Notes: a model not told the origin generated them from the sequence alone. Shown: positions 15,006-23,862, numbered from the stretch's first letter. The stretch is 64,000 nucleotides of DNA from Methylococcales bacterium (GCA_026398895.1 JAPLRZ010000028.1:26838-90837), one strand, 5' to 3'. Made by a program: numbers and translations.

Positions 15006-15394
15006 ATGAAAGTTCACGAAAAAATACGTTTTATGCGCGAATCTAGGGAATGGTCGCAAGAGGAAATGGCGGCAAAGCTTAATATGTCAGTAAGTGGCTA
15101 TTCAAAAATAGAACGTGGAGAAACTAAGGGCTATATTCCAAAGCTGGAGCAAATCGCGAAGGAGTTTGATATGGAGTTAATGGAATTATTGTCTTTTGGT
15201 GAACGGCATCTTTATTTAATCAGCGAGAACAGTAATAACGGTTGCAATGTGATTGGTTCATCAACAGAACTGGTATTTGAAAATCAAAAACAGCAATTGA
15301 TTATTTCCCATCAAGACGAGAAACCATAGCGCATCTAAAACAGGAAATTATCTATTTAAAAGAAAAACTTGAGCCTTGCAAAACCAAGGTTTGA
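15006..15394 (+). pseudogene. XRE-type HTH regulator, frameshifted near its end
   Basis: The open frame at 15006-15329 gives 107 residues: an intact XRE helix-turn-helix (WSQEEMAAKLNMSVSGYSKI) and a linker, ending QDEKP. In the next frame, from about 15307, the sequence continues ETIAHLKQEIIYLKEKLEPC to a TGA at 15392. This matches the coiled-coil tail of the 11340 paralogue. One frameshift near 15305-15315 has therefore removed the oligomerisation tail. The DNA-binding domain is intact and may still work. AGGAAGG lies about five bases before the ATG. Confidence 0.7.
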
Positions 15395-15398
15395 TTTT

Positions 15399-15430
15399 GG
15401 ACGCTGTAAAGCAAGCAAAGCTTGCAGTCC
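15399..15430. repeat. Degenerate family B hairpin element
   Basis: GGACGCTGTAAAGC followed by AAGCAAAGCTTGCAGTCC: a partial two-hairpin element that shares its right hairpin (GCAAGC-AAA-GCTTGC) with the copies at 6610 and 41822. Confidence 0.5.
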
Positions 15431-15460
15431 TGATACAGTTGTTAAACAAAACGAGGATTA

Positions 15461-16678
15461 ATGATGGCAGTTGGACAGTGTGATTTTCCTATTATGCCCA
15501 GTATTGCAGGGGTTACTTTAGGGACGGCGAATGCGGGTATTAAGCAAACTGTTAGAGATGATATTTTATTGCTACACGCGGTAGAGGGTTCAAGTTGCGC
15601 GGGGGTATTTACTCAAAATGCGTTTTGTGCCGCGCCTGTTCATGTTGCAAAAGCCAATCTTGCCCACGCGCCACGCTGGTTTTTGATTAATTCGGGTAAT
15701 GCCAATGCGGGAACGGGTGACAAAGGAATGCAGGCAGCATTAACTTCTTGTGCCGAATTAGCCAAATTGACGGGCGATGAGGCAAATCAGGTGTTACCGT
15801 TTTCTACGGGTGTAATTGGGCAGTTGTTACCCGTTGCGAAAATCACCGCTGCTTTGCCTAGTGCGATTGCTCAGCTTAATAGCGATAATTGGGATAAAGC
15901 CGCTAAAGCAATTATGACCACCGACACTTTCCCAAAAGGCGTGTCTAAAACTATTTCTATTGCTGGCGAAATCATCACCATTAACGGTATATCGAAAGGC
16001 GCGGGCATGATTCAGCCTAATATGGCGACCATGTTGGGTTTTATTGCCACCGATGCCAAAATTCAACAGCCGCTATTGCAACAGTGTTTAGCTCTTGCCG
16101 TTGAACAGTCTTTTAATCGCATTACCGTTGACGGCGATACTTCCACCAATGATGCTTGTGTCATTATGGCAAGTGGTCAAAGTGCCGCGCCTGAAATTAC
16201 CACTGATTCGGGCTATTATCAGGTATTTGCCGATGCGTTAATGAGTGTTTGTAAGCGACTGGCAGAGTTGATTATCAGAGACGGCGAAGGCGCGACTAAG
16301 TTAATGCGCATCGTGGTAGAGGAAGCTTTATCCGATGAAGAAGCGGTGCGAGTTGCGAAAACCATTGCCCATTCGCCGCTGGTTAAAACCGCGTTTTTTG
16401 CCAGTGATCCCAATTGGGGACGGATTCTTGCCGCTGTTGGACGGGCTGGCGTGGAGTCTATGGTGTTGGAAGATGTCCAATTATATTTGGATGACGTGTG
16501 CATAGTCAGAAATGGCGGTTGTGCCGATGACTATACCGAAGCCGCTGGACAAGCGGTGATGGATCAGCAAGAAATTACCGTGACGGTTAAATTAGGGCGC
16601 GGAATGGCAATACAAGAAGTATTGACCTGCGATTTTTCTTACGATTATGTGAAAATCAATGCTGAATATCGGACGTAA
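15461..16678 (+). CDS. argJ: Bifunctional glutamate N-acetyltransferase / ornithine acetyltransferase
   Basis: 405 residues. The autoproteolysis site KGAGMIQPNMATML is present, with the nucleophilic Thr190 that becomes the N-terminus of the beta chain. ArgJ recycles the acetyl group in arginine synthesis by transferring it from N-acetylornithine to glutamate. Two adjacent ATGs are possible; ACGAGGA lies four to seven bases upstream. The downstream hairpin element at 16682 separates it from the Nudix gene. Confidence 0.96.
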   Translation: MMAVGQCDFPIMPSIAGVTLGTANAGIKQTVRDDILLLHAVEGSSCAGVFTQNAFCAAPVHVAKANLAHAPRWFLINSGNANAGTGDKGMQAALTSCAELAKLTGDEANQVLPFSTGVIGQLLPVAKITAALPSAIAQLNSDNWDKAAKAIMTTDTFPKGVSKTISIAGEIITINGISKGAGMIQPNMATMLGFIATDAKIQQPLLQQCLALAVEQSFNRITVDGDTSTNDACVIMASGQSAAPEITTDSGYYQVFADALMSVCKRLAELIIRDGEGATKLMRIVVEEALSDEEAVRVAKTIAHSPLVKTAFFASDPNWGRILAAVGRAGVESMVLEDVQLYLDDVCIVRNGGCADDYTEAAGQAVMDQQEITVTVKLGRGMAIQEVLTCDFSYDYVKINAEYRT

Positions 16679-16681
16679 GCT

Positions 16682-16735
16682 GGAGTTCAATAGCTTTAGC
16701 TATTGGCTAGAAAACAGCTAAAGCTGTTTTACTCC
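16682..16735. repeat. GGAGT-two-hairpin element (family B), copy 2
   Basis: A 54-bp unit from GGAGT to ACTCC with hairpins CAATAGC-TTTA-GCTATTG and AAAACAGC-TAAA-GCTGTTTT. It is almost the exact reverse complement of 38920-38975. It ends one base before the start codon of the next gene and so occupies its ribosome-binding region. Confidence 0.85.
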
Positions 16736-16736
16736 C

Positions 16737-17657
16737 ATGAAAATGTGTGTGGCAGTTGGTGTTATCAAAAATACCCAAGGACAGGTGTTAATCGCCTTGC
16801 GTGATGATGCACGTCATCAAGGCGGCTTGTGGGAATTTTCAGGCGGCAAAATTGAAAGTCATGAAACCGCAGAACAAGCCTTAAAGCGCGAACTCAAAGA
16901 AGAATTAGGGATTGAGGTTATCAGCGCAACTCCATTAATCACTATCAACCATTCATACCCTGATAGAGTCGTACAATTAAAGGTATTTTTGATTGAGCAG
17001 TTTGCAGGTGAAGCGCATAGTGCAGAAGGTCAGATCATTAAATGGGTTAATGTGCAGGATTTAAAGCACTACGATTTTCCTGCCGCAAATCTTCCCATTA
17101 TCACCGCCGCACAATTGCCACCGTATTATGGCATTCTCGATGACAGCGATCCATTGCTATTAGCCACTAATCTACAAACGTTATTGGCTAAGGGTTTGAA
17201 GCTGATACAAGCGCGTTTGAAAAACTTATCAGCCGAAGCTAGCCACGCGTTTATTCAACAAGCGTATCCCTTATGCCAACAACATGGCGCGTTACTGCTC
17301 ATCAATTCAGCCGTTAAACAAGCGGATAATCTGGCAGATGGACTGCATTTAACTAGCCGTGATTTAATGGCAATGCGGCAACGCCCTGCTCATAGCCAAT
17401 GGTTAGCCGCTTCCTGTCATAATCGTGAACAACTCCAACACGCTGAACAAATCGGCGTTGATTTTGTGGTACTCGCGCCCGTGTTAGCCACCCAAACTCA
17501 CCCCGACACCGCACCACTCGGCTGGCAACAGTTCGCCGAACTGGTGAATCAATGCAATCTCCCTGTGTACGCGCTAGGTGGTCAAACCCTAGCTGATTTA
17601 AGTAGCGCACAACAAGCAGGCGGTCAAGGTATAGCAGCTATTAGGGCTTTTTTGTAG
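16737..17657 (+). CDS. Nudix hydrolase fused to a ThiE-like domain
   Basis: 306 residues. Residues 1-130 are a MutT-type Nudix domain with the full Nudix box (GGKIESHETAEQALKRELKE, EELGI). Residues about 135-306 are a thiamine-phosphate-synthase-like barrel (LIQARLKNLS, GVDFVVLAPVLAT, YALGGQT). This fusion is common in gammaproteobacteria and takes the place of mutT; the MutT part clears 8-oxo-dGTP, while the ThiE part has no established role. The start codon directly abuts a hairpin element, so no normal Shine-Dalgarno site is visible. Confidence 0.92.
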   Translation: MKMCVAVGVIKNTQGQVLIALRDDARHQGGLWEFSGGKIESHETAEQALKRELKEELGIEVISATPLITINHSYPDRVVQLKVFLIEQFAGEAHSAEGQIIKWVNVQDLKHYDFPAANLPIITAAQLPPYYGILDDSDPLLLATNLQTLLAKGLKLIQARLKNLSAEASHAFIQQAYPLCQQHGALLLINSAVKQADNLADGLHLTSRDLMAMRQRPAHSQWLAASCHNREQLQHAEQIGVDFVVLAPVLATQTHPDTAPLGWQQFAELVNQCNLPVYALGGQTLADLSSAQQAGGQGIAAIRAFL

Positions 17658-17713
17658 ACCTGTTTAAGCGACAACGAAATAGGTGTTTTTGACAAAGCAC
17701 TACATAGCCTTAC

Positions 17714-17753
17714 CATAGAATGACTTTATTTTGGCAATTTATTTCATTCTATG
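17714..17753. promoter_or_regulatory. Inverted repeat upstream of the TIGR04073 gene
   Basis: CATAGAATGA (17714-17723) and TCATTCTATG (17744-17753) form a perfect 10-bp dyad separated by 20 bases. It could be an operator or a loop-forming site in the 257-base region before 17915. No other gene is visible in that region. Confidence 0.4.
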
Positions 17754-17914
17754 CGACTTATCATAGACAACTGAATCGTGTTGAGTTATTGTTTGAACTG
17801 AGAAGGCATAATGTGTGAGTGCTTACTCAGATTGGTTTTTTGGTCAGTGTTATAACCACGTTAACAGCCGTTATAACTGACCTGATGGCTTATACATTTT
17901 AGGAGGAATTAACC

Positions 17915-18319
17915 ATGAATAAAAAGTTATTGACTACCTGTGTGCTTAGCGGTGCATTACTATTTGCAGCGACTGCTAACGCTGAAGAAGAAAAAAGTTA
18001 TCTGTCTGGTTTTAGTGATAGAGCCAGCCAAGGATTTGCTAATACAACAACTGGCTTCATTGAGTTACCCAAAAACGTTATTAACATCAGTAGTGAAAGC
18101 AATGTGTTTGTTGGTTCAACATGGGGCGTGTTACGCGGAACATTTGAAGCTGTGGGTAGAACAGTTGTCGGTGTTGCAGAATTAATTACCTCACCTATTC
18201 CAACTGACCCTTATATTACGCCGCCCTATGTATGGAATCGTTTTAGCGAAGATACCCGTTATTTTGGTCAACACCTACCAGGCTACTGGACTACTTATGG
18301 ACCTGACGACGGCGAATAA
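17915..18319 (+). CDS. Exosortase-associated protein, TIGR04073 family
   Basis: 134 residues with a Sec signal (about 1-23, ending ATANA). The mature part has the TIGR04073 features: ANTTTGFIELPKNV near residue 42, then VGSTWGVLRGTFEAVGRTVV and ELITSPIPTDPYITPPY. Members often occur in genomes with exosortase systems; their function is unknown. Start supported by AGGAGG seven bases upstream. It has its own leader region and is probably abundantly expressed. Confidence 0.8.
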   Translation: MNKKLLTTCVLSGALLFAATANAEEEKSYLSGFSDRASQGFANTTTGFIELPKNVINISSESNVFVGSTWGVLRGTFEAVGRTVVGVAELITSPIPTDPYITPPYVWNRFSEDTRYFGQHLPGYWTTYGPDDGE

Positions 18320-18427
18320 AATTCCCTGCTTAAGTGTTTAATGAAAGCTCACTTTTTTTGCTAAGCACTTAAAGCGTTATATTCATCCGCCACTAAAAGG
18401 TGGGGATTTGACTGAGAGGATAAAATT

Positions 18428-19123
18428 ATGAAAACACACTATAACTACCTACCCTTTGCTGTGTTAATCACTGCACTCAGTGCTTGCAGTGCGCCACCGC
18501 AAAAAGACATTCCCGCACTTACTGCTGGCATTGATGCCTCGGTTGCTGGTCATTACGGTCAGGCAATACTGCATGAAGATCAAGCCAATAAATCACGCGC
18601 CGTTGCTAATAAAGTCTTAGAGCATTGGACTAAAGACTATTATTGGAATATTGACGAGTATCAAAAAGGCATGGATGCTGCGACCGATTCCGCTAAACAT
18701 CGTCTTGAATCTGAAAAAGAGTTATGCCAATGGCTAACCGAAGTTCATGGTCAAAATCATGCCCAAGACACCGCATTTTATCAAGCGGTTGCCTACTTCC
18801 ATACAGGCAAAGATAAACCGTTTAAAGTCAACAATGAGGATATAGCTGTTGCAGGTCATTGGCTACAACTCTATCCAAATGCAACCGCTGATGTCACTGC
18901 TTCGGCGGATACCATTGGCAAGACTAAAAGCAATCAGAGCTTATCTGAGAGAAGAGCTTCTGCAATCAGTAATTTACTGATGTCTCATGGAGCAAGAGCA
19001 GAGCAGCTTCATGTAACAGCACTAGGTGAACAAGGACCTCCACACACACCCAGCCAACCACACCGTTCTGGTGCGGTGGGTGCTATTCATTTCAACTACG
19101 CAGATTGTCCGAATGTAAAATAA
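18428..19123 (+). CDS. Lipoprotein with OmpA-like C-terminal domain
   Basis: 231 residues. The signal peptide ends in a lipobox (LSAC, Cys20). The last 90 residues resemble an OmpA peptidoglycan-binding domain: TASADTIGKTKSNQSLSERR, then ASAISNLLMSHG and LHVTALGE. The central region is helical and charged. It probably links the outer membrane to peptidoglycan. It follows the TIGR04073 gene on the same strand after 108 bases that include a TTAAGTG...CACTTAA inverted repeat. Confidence 0.75.
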   Translation: MKTHYNYLPFAVLITALSACSAPPQKDIPALTAGIDASVAGHYGQAILHEDQANKSRAVANKVLEHWTKDYYWNIDEYQKGMDAATDSAKHRLESEKELCQWLTEVHGQNHAQDTAFYQAVAYFHTGKDKPFKVNNEDIAVAGHWLQLYPNATADVTASADTIGKTKSNQSLSERRASAISNLLMSHGARAEQLHVTALGEQGPPHTPSQPHRSGAVGAIHFNYADCPNVK

Positions 19124-19128
19124 GCTAA

Positions 19129-19155
19129 GTAGGGTGTGTGCGATGCGCACCCTAC
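19129..19155. repeat. GTAGGGTG palindrome
   Basis: GTAGGGTGTGTGC-GAT-GCGCACCCTAC type palindrome. Related GTAGGGT(A/G) palindromes occur at 33899-33923 and 39821-39840. It supplies the stop codon of the small minus-strand frame at 19152. Confidence 0.6.
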
Positions 19156-19256
19156 AGTTTATCCAACCATTCAAACGTCACAAAAATAAACCACTCTGCT
19201 TTCAATTGGTCGCTGGAATCCATAATTAAAACGTGTTCGTCACTCACATAATTCAT
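19152..19256 (-). CDS. Tiny minus-strand ORF, possibly a truncated gene
   Basis: 34 residues (MNYVSDEHVLIMDSSDQL and so on, ending EWLDKL). A strong GGAGGGA site lies six bases before the ATG, which is unusual for a chance frame. The TAG stop is inside the GTAGGGTG palindrome, so the repeat may have cut off a longer gene. Function unknown. Confidence 0.35.
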   Translation of the reverse strand: MNYVSDEHVLIMDSSDQLKAEWFIFVTFEWLDKL

Positions 19257-19296
19257 AAACACTCCCTCCGCATTTTTAATTTTTAGGAATTTCGCA

Positions 19297-20124
19297 ATGT
19301 CCCCATTCAATAACATTACAGTAAGAAAAATATTATTTTATCCAATAATAGTTATCTGTTTATTTTTATTCAATAACACATTATTTGCAGACGATACTTG
19401 TACGGGCGACTGTATTAATGGACACGGAGAAATTACCTTAGGTAATGGCGATAAATATGAAGGTGAATTTAGAAATGGTAATCCAGATGGACAAGGAATC
19501 TACAGATTAGCCAATGGTGATAAGTATGAAGGTGATGTTAAAAATGGTAAGCCAGATGGAAAAGGAAAGCATAGATTAGCCAATGGCGATAAATATATTG
19601 GTGAATTTAAAAACGGTAAACGCGAAGGTAAAGGCACAATTACTTTAACTAATGGTGATGAATATATCGGTGAGTTTAAAGACGGTAAGCCAAACGGCAA
19701 AGGAACGCATAATTCAGCCAATGGCGATAAATATGTAGGTGAGTTTAAAGAGGGTAAACAAGACGGCAAAGGAACGTATAACACAGCCAATGGTGATGAA
19801 TATAGTGGTGAGTTTAAAGGTGGTAAATTTGAGGGGCAAGGCACATTCACTTATAAAAATGGCGATAAATATAGTGGTGCATTTAAAAACGGTAAACGTG
19901 AAGGTCAAGGGTTATTTACTTACAAGAATGGCGATAAATATGAGGGCGAATTTAAAAACGATCTGTCTGACGGAAAAGGTAGTTTTAGCTACGCCAATGG
20001 TGACAAATACGAAGGTGAATTTAAAAGTGATAAAGCCGAAGGACAAGGTACATTTACTTATTCAAGTGGCAAAAAATATACAGGCGAATTTAAGGAGGGT
20101 CAGCCTGTAAAAACGTCCAAATAA
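19297..20124 (+). CDS. Secreted MORN-repeat protein
   Basis: 275 residues. A signal peptide or anchor (about 1-31, ending NNTLFA) is followed by ten MORN repeats of exactly 23 residues (consensus GT-x-x-x-NGDKYEGEFKNGK-x-DGK). At DNA level this is a 69-base tandem repeat, prone to gain or loss of units. MORN repeats form an elongated beta-hairpin solenoid used for scaffolding or lipid contact. A cysteine pair (CTGDC) precedes the first repeat. The cellular role is unknown. Confidence 0.85.
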   Translation: MSPFNNITVRKILFYPIIVICLFLFNNTLFADDTCTGDCINGHGEITLGNGDKYEGEFRNGNPDGQGIYRLANGDKYEGDVKNGKPDGKGKHRLANGDKYIGEFKNGKREGKGTITLTNGDEYIGEFKDGKPNGKGTHNSANGDKYVGEFKEGKQDGKGTYNTANGDEYSGEFKGGKFEGQGTFTYKNGDKYSGAFKNGKREGQGLFTYKNGDKYEGEFKNDLSDGKGSFSYANGDKYEGEFKSDKAEGQGTFTYSSGKKYTGEFKEGQPVKTSK

Positions 20125-20138
20125 TTTTCTAATATTCA

Positions 20139-20165
20139 GGAGTCCAATAGCTTCAGCTATTGGCA
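20139..20165. repeat. Family B element, left half only
   Basis: GGAGTCCAATAGCTTCAGCTATTGGC: the first hairpin of the 16682/38920 type with no second hairpin. It lies between the convergent MORN gene and bamD. Confidence 0.6.
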
Positions 20166-20241
20166 AAAGTCAGTATCTATAAACAGATAACATCCCTTAA
20201 ACAGATGTTATCTGTAACCGCTTAATTTATCGCTAATCTAG

Positions 20242-21084
20242 TTATTTTTCTAGTCCAATAAAATCCCACACCTGATGTGAGAAGGTGGCATCTTTATGCT
20301 CAGCAACAGGTGGACCATTTGGGTAGTTGAGTTCATAAACGCGGGCAGCATCTTGAGCCAAATCAGTCATACCGAGATTATTATAAGCTTCCTGCATGAC
20401 CTCTAAGGCATAAGGTACAGCGGGCGTACCTTGATAGCGTTCAACAACACCTGATGCACGACTTGCGGCAGCGACATAAGCTTTTCGTTTAATGTAGTAA
20501 CGGGCAATATGAACTTCGTGCATGGCTAGGTTGTTTCTGACTGCAATCATCCGCAATTTGGCATCAGGCGTGTATTTGCTGCTAGGAAAACGTTCGACCA
20601 GTTCTTTGAAATTATTGTAAGAGGTTTGGGCTTTGCTTTGATCCCGCTGTGCGGTATCAGTGGGTAAAAAACGGTCAATAAATCCGATGTCACGGTTATA
20701 ATTAGACAAGCCTTTTAGGTATAAAGCATAATCAACCCCTACACTACGCGGATTCATTTTAATGAATCGATCAGCAGTTGCTACGGATTCTTCATACTTG
20801 CCCGCCTTGTAATAAGCGTAAGCTAAATCGAGTTCTGCTTGCGAAGAACCTTCACCAAAGGGATAACGAGTTTGAATGGCTTCGTAGAGTTTGACGGCTT
20901 TTTCATAACTGCCAGCATCGAGAGCGGCTTTGGCTTCGTTACGAAATTTGCCCACATCCCAGCCCACATATTCGTCTTCAGATGAAGCAGAGTCGCCAGA
21001 AAATAAATTGCTCAGTGTTGAACAACCTGTTTGTGTTAGGCTTAAAAAGCCGATAAATAAAAATTTTATTAAAATTAATCGCAT
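20242..21084 (-). CDS. bamD: Outer membrane assembly lipoprotein BamD
   Basis: 280 residues from the ATG at 21084 (an ATG at 21108 would add eight residues). The signal peptide ends TQTGC with the lipidated Cys. TPR-like helical repeats follow: KAVKLYEAIQTRYPFGEGSS and YYKAGKYEESVATADRFI. BamD is the essential lipoprotein partner of BamA in beta-barrel insertion. It is divergent from rluD, the usual gammaproteobacterial arrangement. Confidence 0.95.
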   Translation of the reverse strand: MRLILIKFLFIGFLSLTQTGCSTLSNLFSGDSASSEDEYVGWDVGKFRNEAKAALDAGSYEKAVKLYEAIQTRYPFGEGSSQAELDLAYAYYKAGKYEESVATADRFIKMNPRSVGVDYALYLKGLSNYNRDIGFIDRFLPTDTAQRDQSKAQTSYNNFKELVERFPSSKYTPDAKLRMIAVRNNLAMHEVHIARYYIKRKAYVAAASRASGVVERYQGTPAVPYALEVMQEAYNNLGMTDLAQDAARVYELNYPNGPPVAEHKDATFSHQVWDFIGLEK

Positions 21085-21186
21085 GATGCTCGTGACACGT
21101 TGTAACATTAGGGGTTTTCTCGCCGAATGAATGGCTGACTATCGTGCGAGTATAACTTAACTATGTGTTATTCAGAAGAACTTGTT

Positions 21187-22131
21187 ATGACAAAATTAAT
21201 GGAAGAAGTACCTTACGAAATGGCAGGAATGCGTTTAGATCAGGTACTTGCAGAACTATTTGCGGATTATTCGCGCAGTAAATTACAAACATGGGTTAAA
21301 TCAGGACGCGTCCAAGTCAATGGTTTAACGCTAAAAGTGAAAGATAAATTGGACGGCGGCGAAATTATTACCCTCGATGCCGAAGCAGAAGTGGTGATTC
21401 ATGCTGAACCTGAAAAAATCCCCTTGGATATTGTGTTTGAGGACGAGAGCTTACTCATCGTTTTCAAACCAGCGGGCTTAGTGGTACATCCTGCGGTGGG
21501 CAATTGGAGCGGCACATTAATGAACGCGTTACTTAATCATGATGCCAGTCTGGAAACTTTGCCCAGAGCAGGTATTATTCATCGTCTCGATAAAGATACC
21601 AGCGGCTTATTGATGATTGCCAAAACCTTGCAAGCACACAATAGCCTCACGCAACAATTGCAAGAACGTAGCATCACCCGCGAATATCTGGCGATTAGCC
21701 GTGGACGCATGACCGCAGGTGGAACAATCGATGAACCTATCGGCAGACATCCTCAGGATCGTTTACGTTATGTAGTCCGCGAATCAGGCAAAGAAGCCAT
21801 TACCCATTATCGGGTGGTACAACGATTTACTCGTCACACCCTGATTCGAGTGAAATTAGAAACAGGACGTACTCATCAAATTCGTGTCCATCTGGCGCAT
21901 ATTCGCTTTCCGTTGTTGGGTGATCCTATGTACGGTGGGCGTTTTCAAATGCCACCGAATTGCAGTGAAGCTCTGGAAAAAGAATTGCGTAGCTTTAAAC
22001 GCCAAGCCTTACACGCGGAAAAACTTGGTTTGCTCCATCCTGTTACCAATGAATATATGGAATGGGAACAACCCATGCCTGATGATATGATTCGATTGCT
22101 TGCCGCCTTGGCTGATAATGAACAAGAATAA
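21187..22131 (+). CDS. rluD: 23S rRNA pseudouridine synthase RluD
   Basis: 314 residues from the ATG at 21187; an ATG at 21163 would add eight residues, and neither has a strong ribosome-binding site. An N-terminal S4 domain precedes the RsuA/RluA catalytic domain, with catalytic Asp135 in HRLDKDTSGLL and TGRTHQIRVH. RluD modifies helix 69 of 23S rRNA. It overlaps the next gene by 14 bases. Confidence 0.95.
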   Translation: MTKLMEEVPYEMAGMRLDQVLAELFADYSRSKLQTWVKSGRVQVNGLTLKVKDKLDGGEIITLDAEAEVVIHAEPEKIPLDIVFEDESLLIVFKPAGLVVHPAVGNWSGTLMNALLNHDASLETLPRAGIIHRLDKDTSGLLMIAKTLQAHNSLTQQLQERSITREYLAISRGRMTAGGTIDEPIGRHPQDRLRYVVRESGKEAITHYRVVQRFTRHTLIRVKLETGRTHQIRVHLAHIRFPLLGDPMYGGRFQMPPNCSEALEKELRSFKRQALHAEKLGLLHPVTNEYMEWEQPMPDDMIRLLAALADNEQE

Positions 22132-22852
22132 GTATTGGCTGACACCTGATTGGCCTGCACCCGCTAATATTCACGCTGCCACTACGCTACGCACAGGTGG
22201 TGTCAGTGTCGCGCCTTACCACAGTCTTAATCCTGCGACTCATGTCGGAGATGATGCGAACTGTGTGCGTGAAAATCGTCACCGCATTAAAACCATGCTG
22301 ACGTTACCTGCTGAACCTGTGTGGCTAGAACAAACCCACAGCAGCCTTGTTATTAATGCTGGGCAAGCTACCACACTGCAACAAGCCGATGCCAGTGTTA
22401 GCAATCAAGCGGGTGTGGTGTGTGCCGTGATGACGGCGGATTGTTTACCGTTATTAATCTGCTCTACCGATGGCAAAAAAATCGCCGCTATTCATGCGGG
22501 TTGGCGGGGTTTGTTAGCAGGGATTATCAGCAATACGCTAGCCGCGTTGTCTACCACTGATATTTTAGTATGGTTAGGTCCTGCGATTGGCACATCCTGT
22601 TTTGAAGTAGGCACGGAAGTGCGTGAGGCATTTATGGCAAAATCTGCCGTATTTGCTCCTGCTTTTACGCAAATCAGCGATAACAAATATTTAGCTGATA
22701 TTTACCAATTAGCGCGTATTGAATTAGCAGCATTGGGTATTGATGGCGTTTATGGCGGGGATTTTTGTACCTTTACCGATACAGAACGCTTTTATTCTTA
22801 TCGTCGAGACGCACAAACAGGACGCATGGCAACCCTAATCTGGAGAACATAA
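22118..22852 (+). CDS. pgeF: PgeF/YfiH-type peptidoglycan editing factor
   Basis: 244 residues. Conserved metal-site motifs are TADCLPLLI and AIHAGWRGLL, with a His in EQTHSS. Members were once called multicopper oxidases; E. coli YfiH is now known to remove wrongly incorporated L-Ser from UDP-MurNAc. The rluD-pgeF pairing is conserved in gammaproteobacteria. Start inside the end of rluD. Confidence 0.92.
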   Translation: MNKNKYWLTPDWPAPANIHAATTLRTGGVSVAPYHSLNPATHVGDDANCVRENRHRIKTMLTLPAEPVWLEQTHSSLVINAGQATTLQQADASVSNQAGVVCAVMTADCLPLLICSTDGKKIAAIHAGWRGLLAGIISNTLAALSTTDILVWLGPAIGTSCFEVGTEVREAFMAKSAVFAPAFTQISDNKYLADIYQLARIELAALGIDGVYGGDFCTFTDTERFYSYRRDAQTGRMATLIWRT

Positions 22853-22857
22853 GGACT

Positions 22858-23691
22858 GTGAATTTACTGTTATACATTATTATTTTTACCGCCGTCGGGG
22901 GGATACTCAGTGTGCTAGCAGCGGGTATTTTTTTATTATTACCCGATAAACAGCGCAACGCAGTATTACCGCACGGCATTAGTTTTGCCATTGGCGCGTT
23001 ATTGGCGGTTGCTTTTTGGGGCTTAATTCCAGAAGCCTTTGAAGCGGTAAAACCTGAACAATTTCAATCCCTGTCTGGCACTATTCTGGTCGGCATACTG
23101 GGGTTTTTCGTACTGGAAAAATTATTGGTTTGGCGACATTGTCATTTTGGCGATTGTGCTGCTTATGACGATGACGCAACACACGACCACAATCATAGTT
23201 ATGAGCATGGACATCATCACGGAGTCAGTAAATCCGCAGGTGCGTTAATTATTATTGGCGACAGTATTCACAATTTTGTCGATGGCGTACTCATCGGCGC
23301 GGCATTTTTAACCGATGTGCAGTTAGGTATCGTCACCAGCCTAGCGGTTGCTGCGCATGAAATTCCGCAAGAAGTCGGCGATTTTGCGATTTTATTACAA
23401 AGCGGTTATGGAAAAGGCAAAGCATTGTTTTATAACATACTGGCGAGTTTAACCACAGTCATTGGTGGCGTATTAGCGTATTTTAGCTTGGCAGATTTAC
23501 ACGCCAGCTTGCCGTATTTTCTGGCACTGGCTGCTTCTAGTTTTATTTATATCGCCGTCGCTGATTTAATTCCGTCCTTACATAAAAAAACCGATACTAA
23601 AACTTCGTTACAGCAAATTGCGTTAATTACGGCGGGGGTGTTGTTGATTTGTACGCTCCATGATATTGCGCACCATGTGGAGCTAACGTAG
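22858..23691 (+). CDS. ZIP-family metal transporter
   Basis: 277 residues from a GTG at 22858 (AAGGA five bases upstream); earlier starts would run inside pgeF. About seven hydrophobic segments, a His-rich loop (HDHNHSYEHGHHHG, about residues 115-128) and the metal-site motifs DSIHNFVDGVLIGAAF and AAHEIPQEVGDFAIL. ZIP proteins import zinc or other divalent metals. A broken duplicate of its last 54 codons lies at 32919-33081. Confidence 0.92.
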   Translation: MNLLLYIIIFTAVGGILSVLAAGIFLLLPDKQRNAVLPHGISFAIGALLAVAFWGLIPEAFEAVKPEQFQSLSGTILVGILGFFVLEKLLVWRHCHFGDCAAYDDDATHDHNHSYEHGHHHGVSKSAGALIIIGDSIHNFVDGVLIGAAFLTDVQLGIVTSLAVAAHEIPQEVGDFAILLQSGYGKGKALFYNILASLTTVIGGVLAYFSLADLHASLPYFLALAASSFIYIAVADLIPSLHKKTDTKTSLQQIALITAGVLLICTLHDIAHHVELT

Positions 23692-23692
23692 A

Positions 23693-23713
23693 GACGCGAT
23701 TTATCGCGTCTTT
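23693..23713 (+). terminator. Intrinsic terminator after the ZIP gene
   Basis: GACGCGA-TTTA-TCGCGTC followed by TTTAT, right after the stop codon of the ZIP gene. Confidence 0.75.
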
Positions 23714-23756
23714 ATGGTCGTCTGGTTAGATAATAAGACCGCCCAAGCGGTAGTAA

Positions 23757-23822
23757 GTAGATACCATCTCTCCAAATCAACCACAAACAGGATGATTTTT
23801 CCGCTTGCGATATGGTATCTAC
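23757..23822. repeat. GTAGATACCAT element (family D), copy 1
   Basis: A 66-bp unit with 11-bp perfect inverted ends, GTAGATACCAT / ATGGTATCTAC, followed internally by CTCTCCAAATCAA. A second copy lies at 56823-56882. Located upstream of yebC. Confidence 0.7.
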
Positions 23823-23862
23823 ATGAATGAATAGAATTACAATTAAACAGTAGAGAGAAGCA

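Noticed and set aside
19430..20100. Regular 69-base repeats that might suggest a CRISPR-like array
   Set aside because: They encode in-frame 23-residue MORN repeats; there are no unique spacers.
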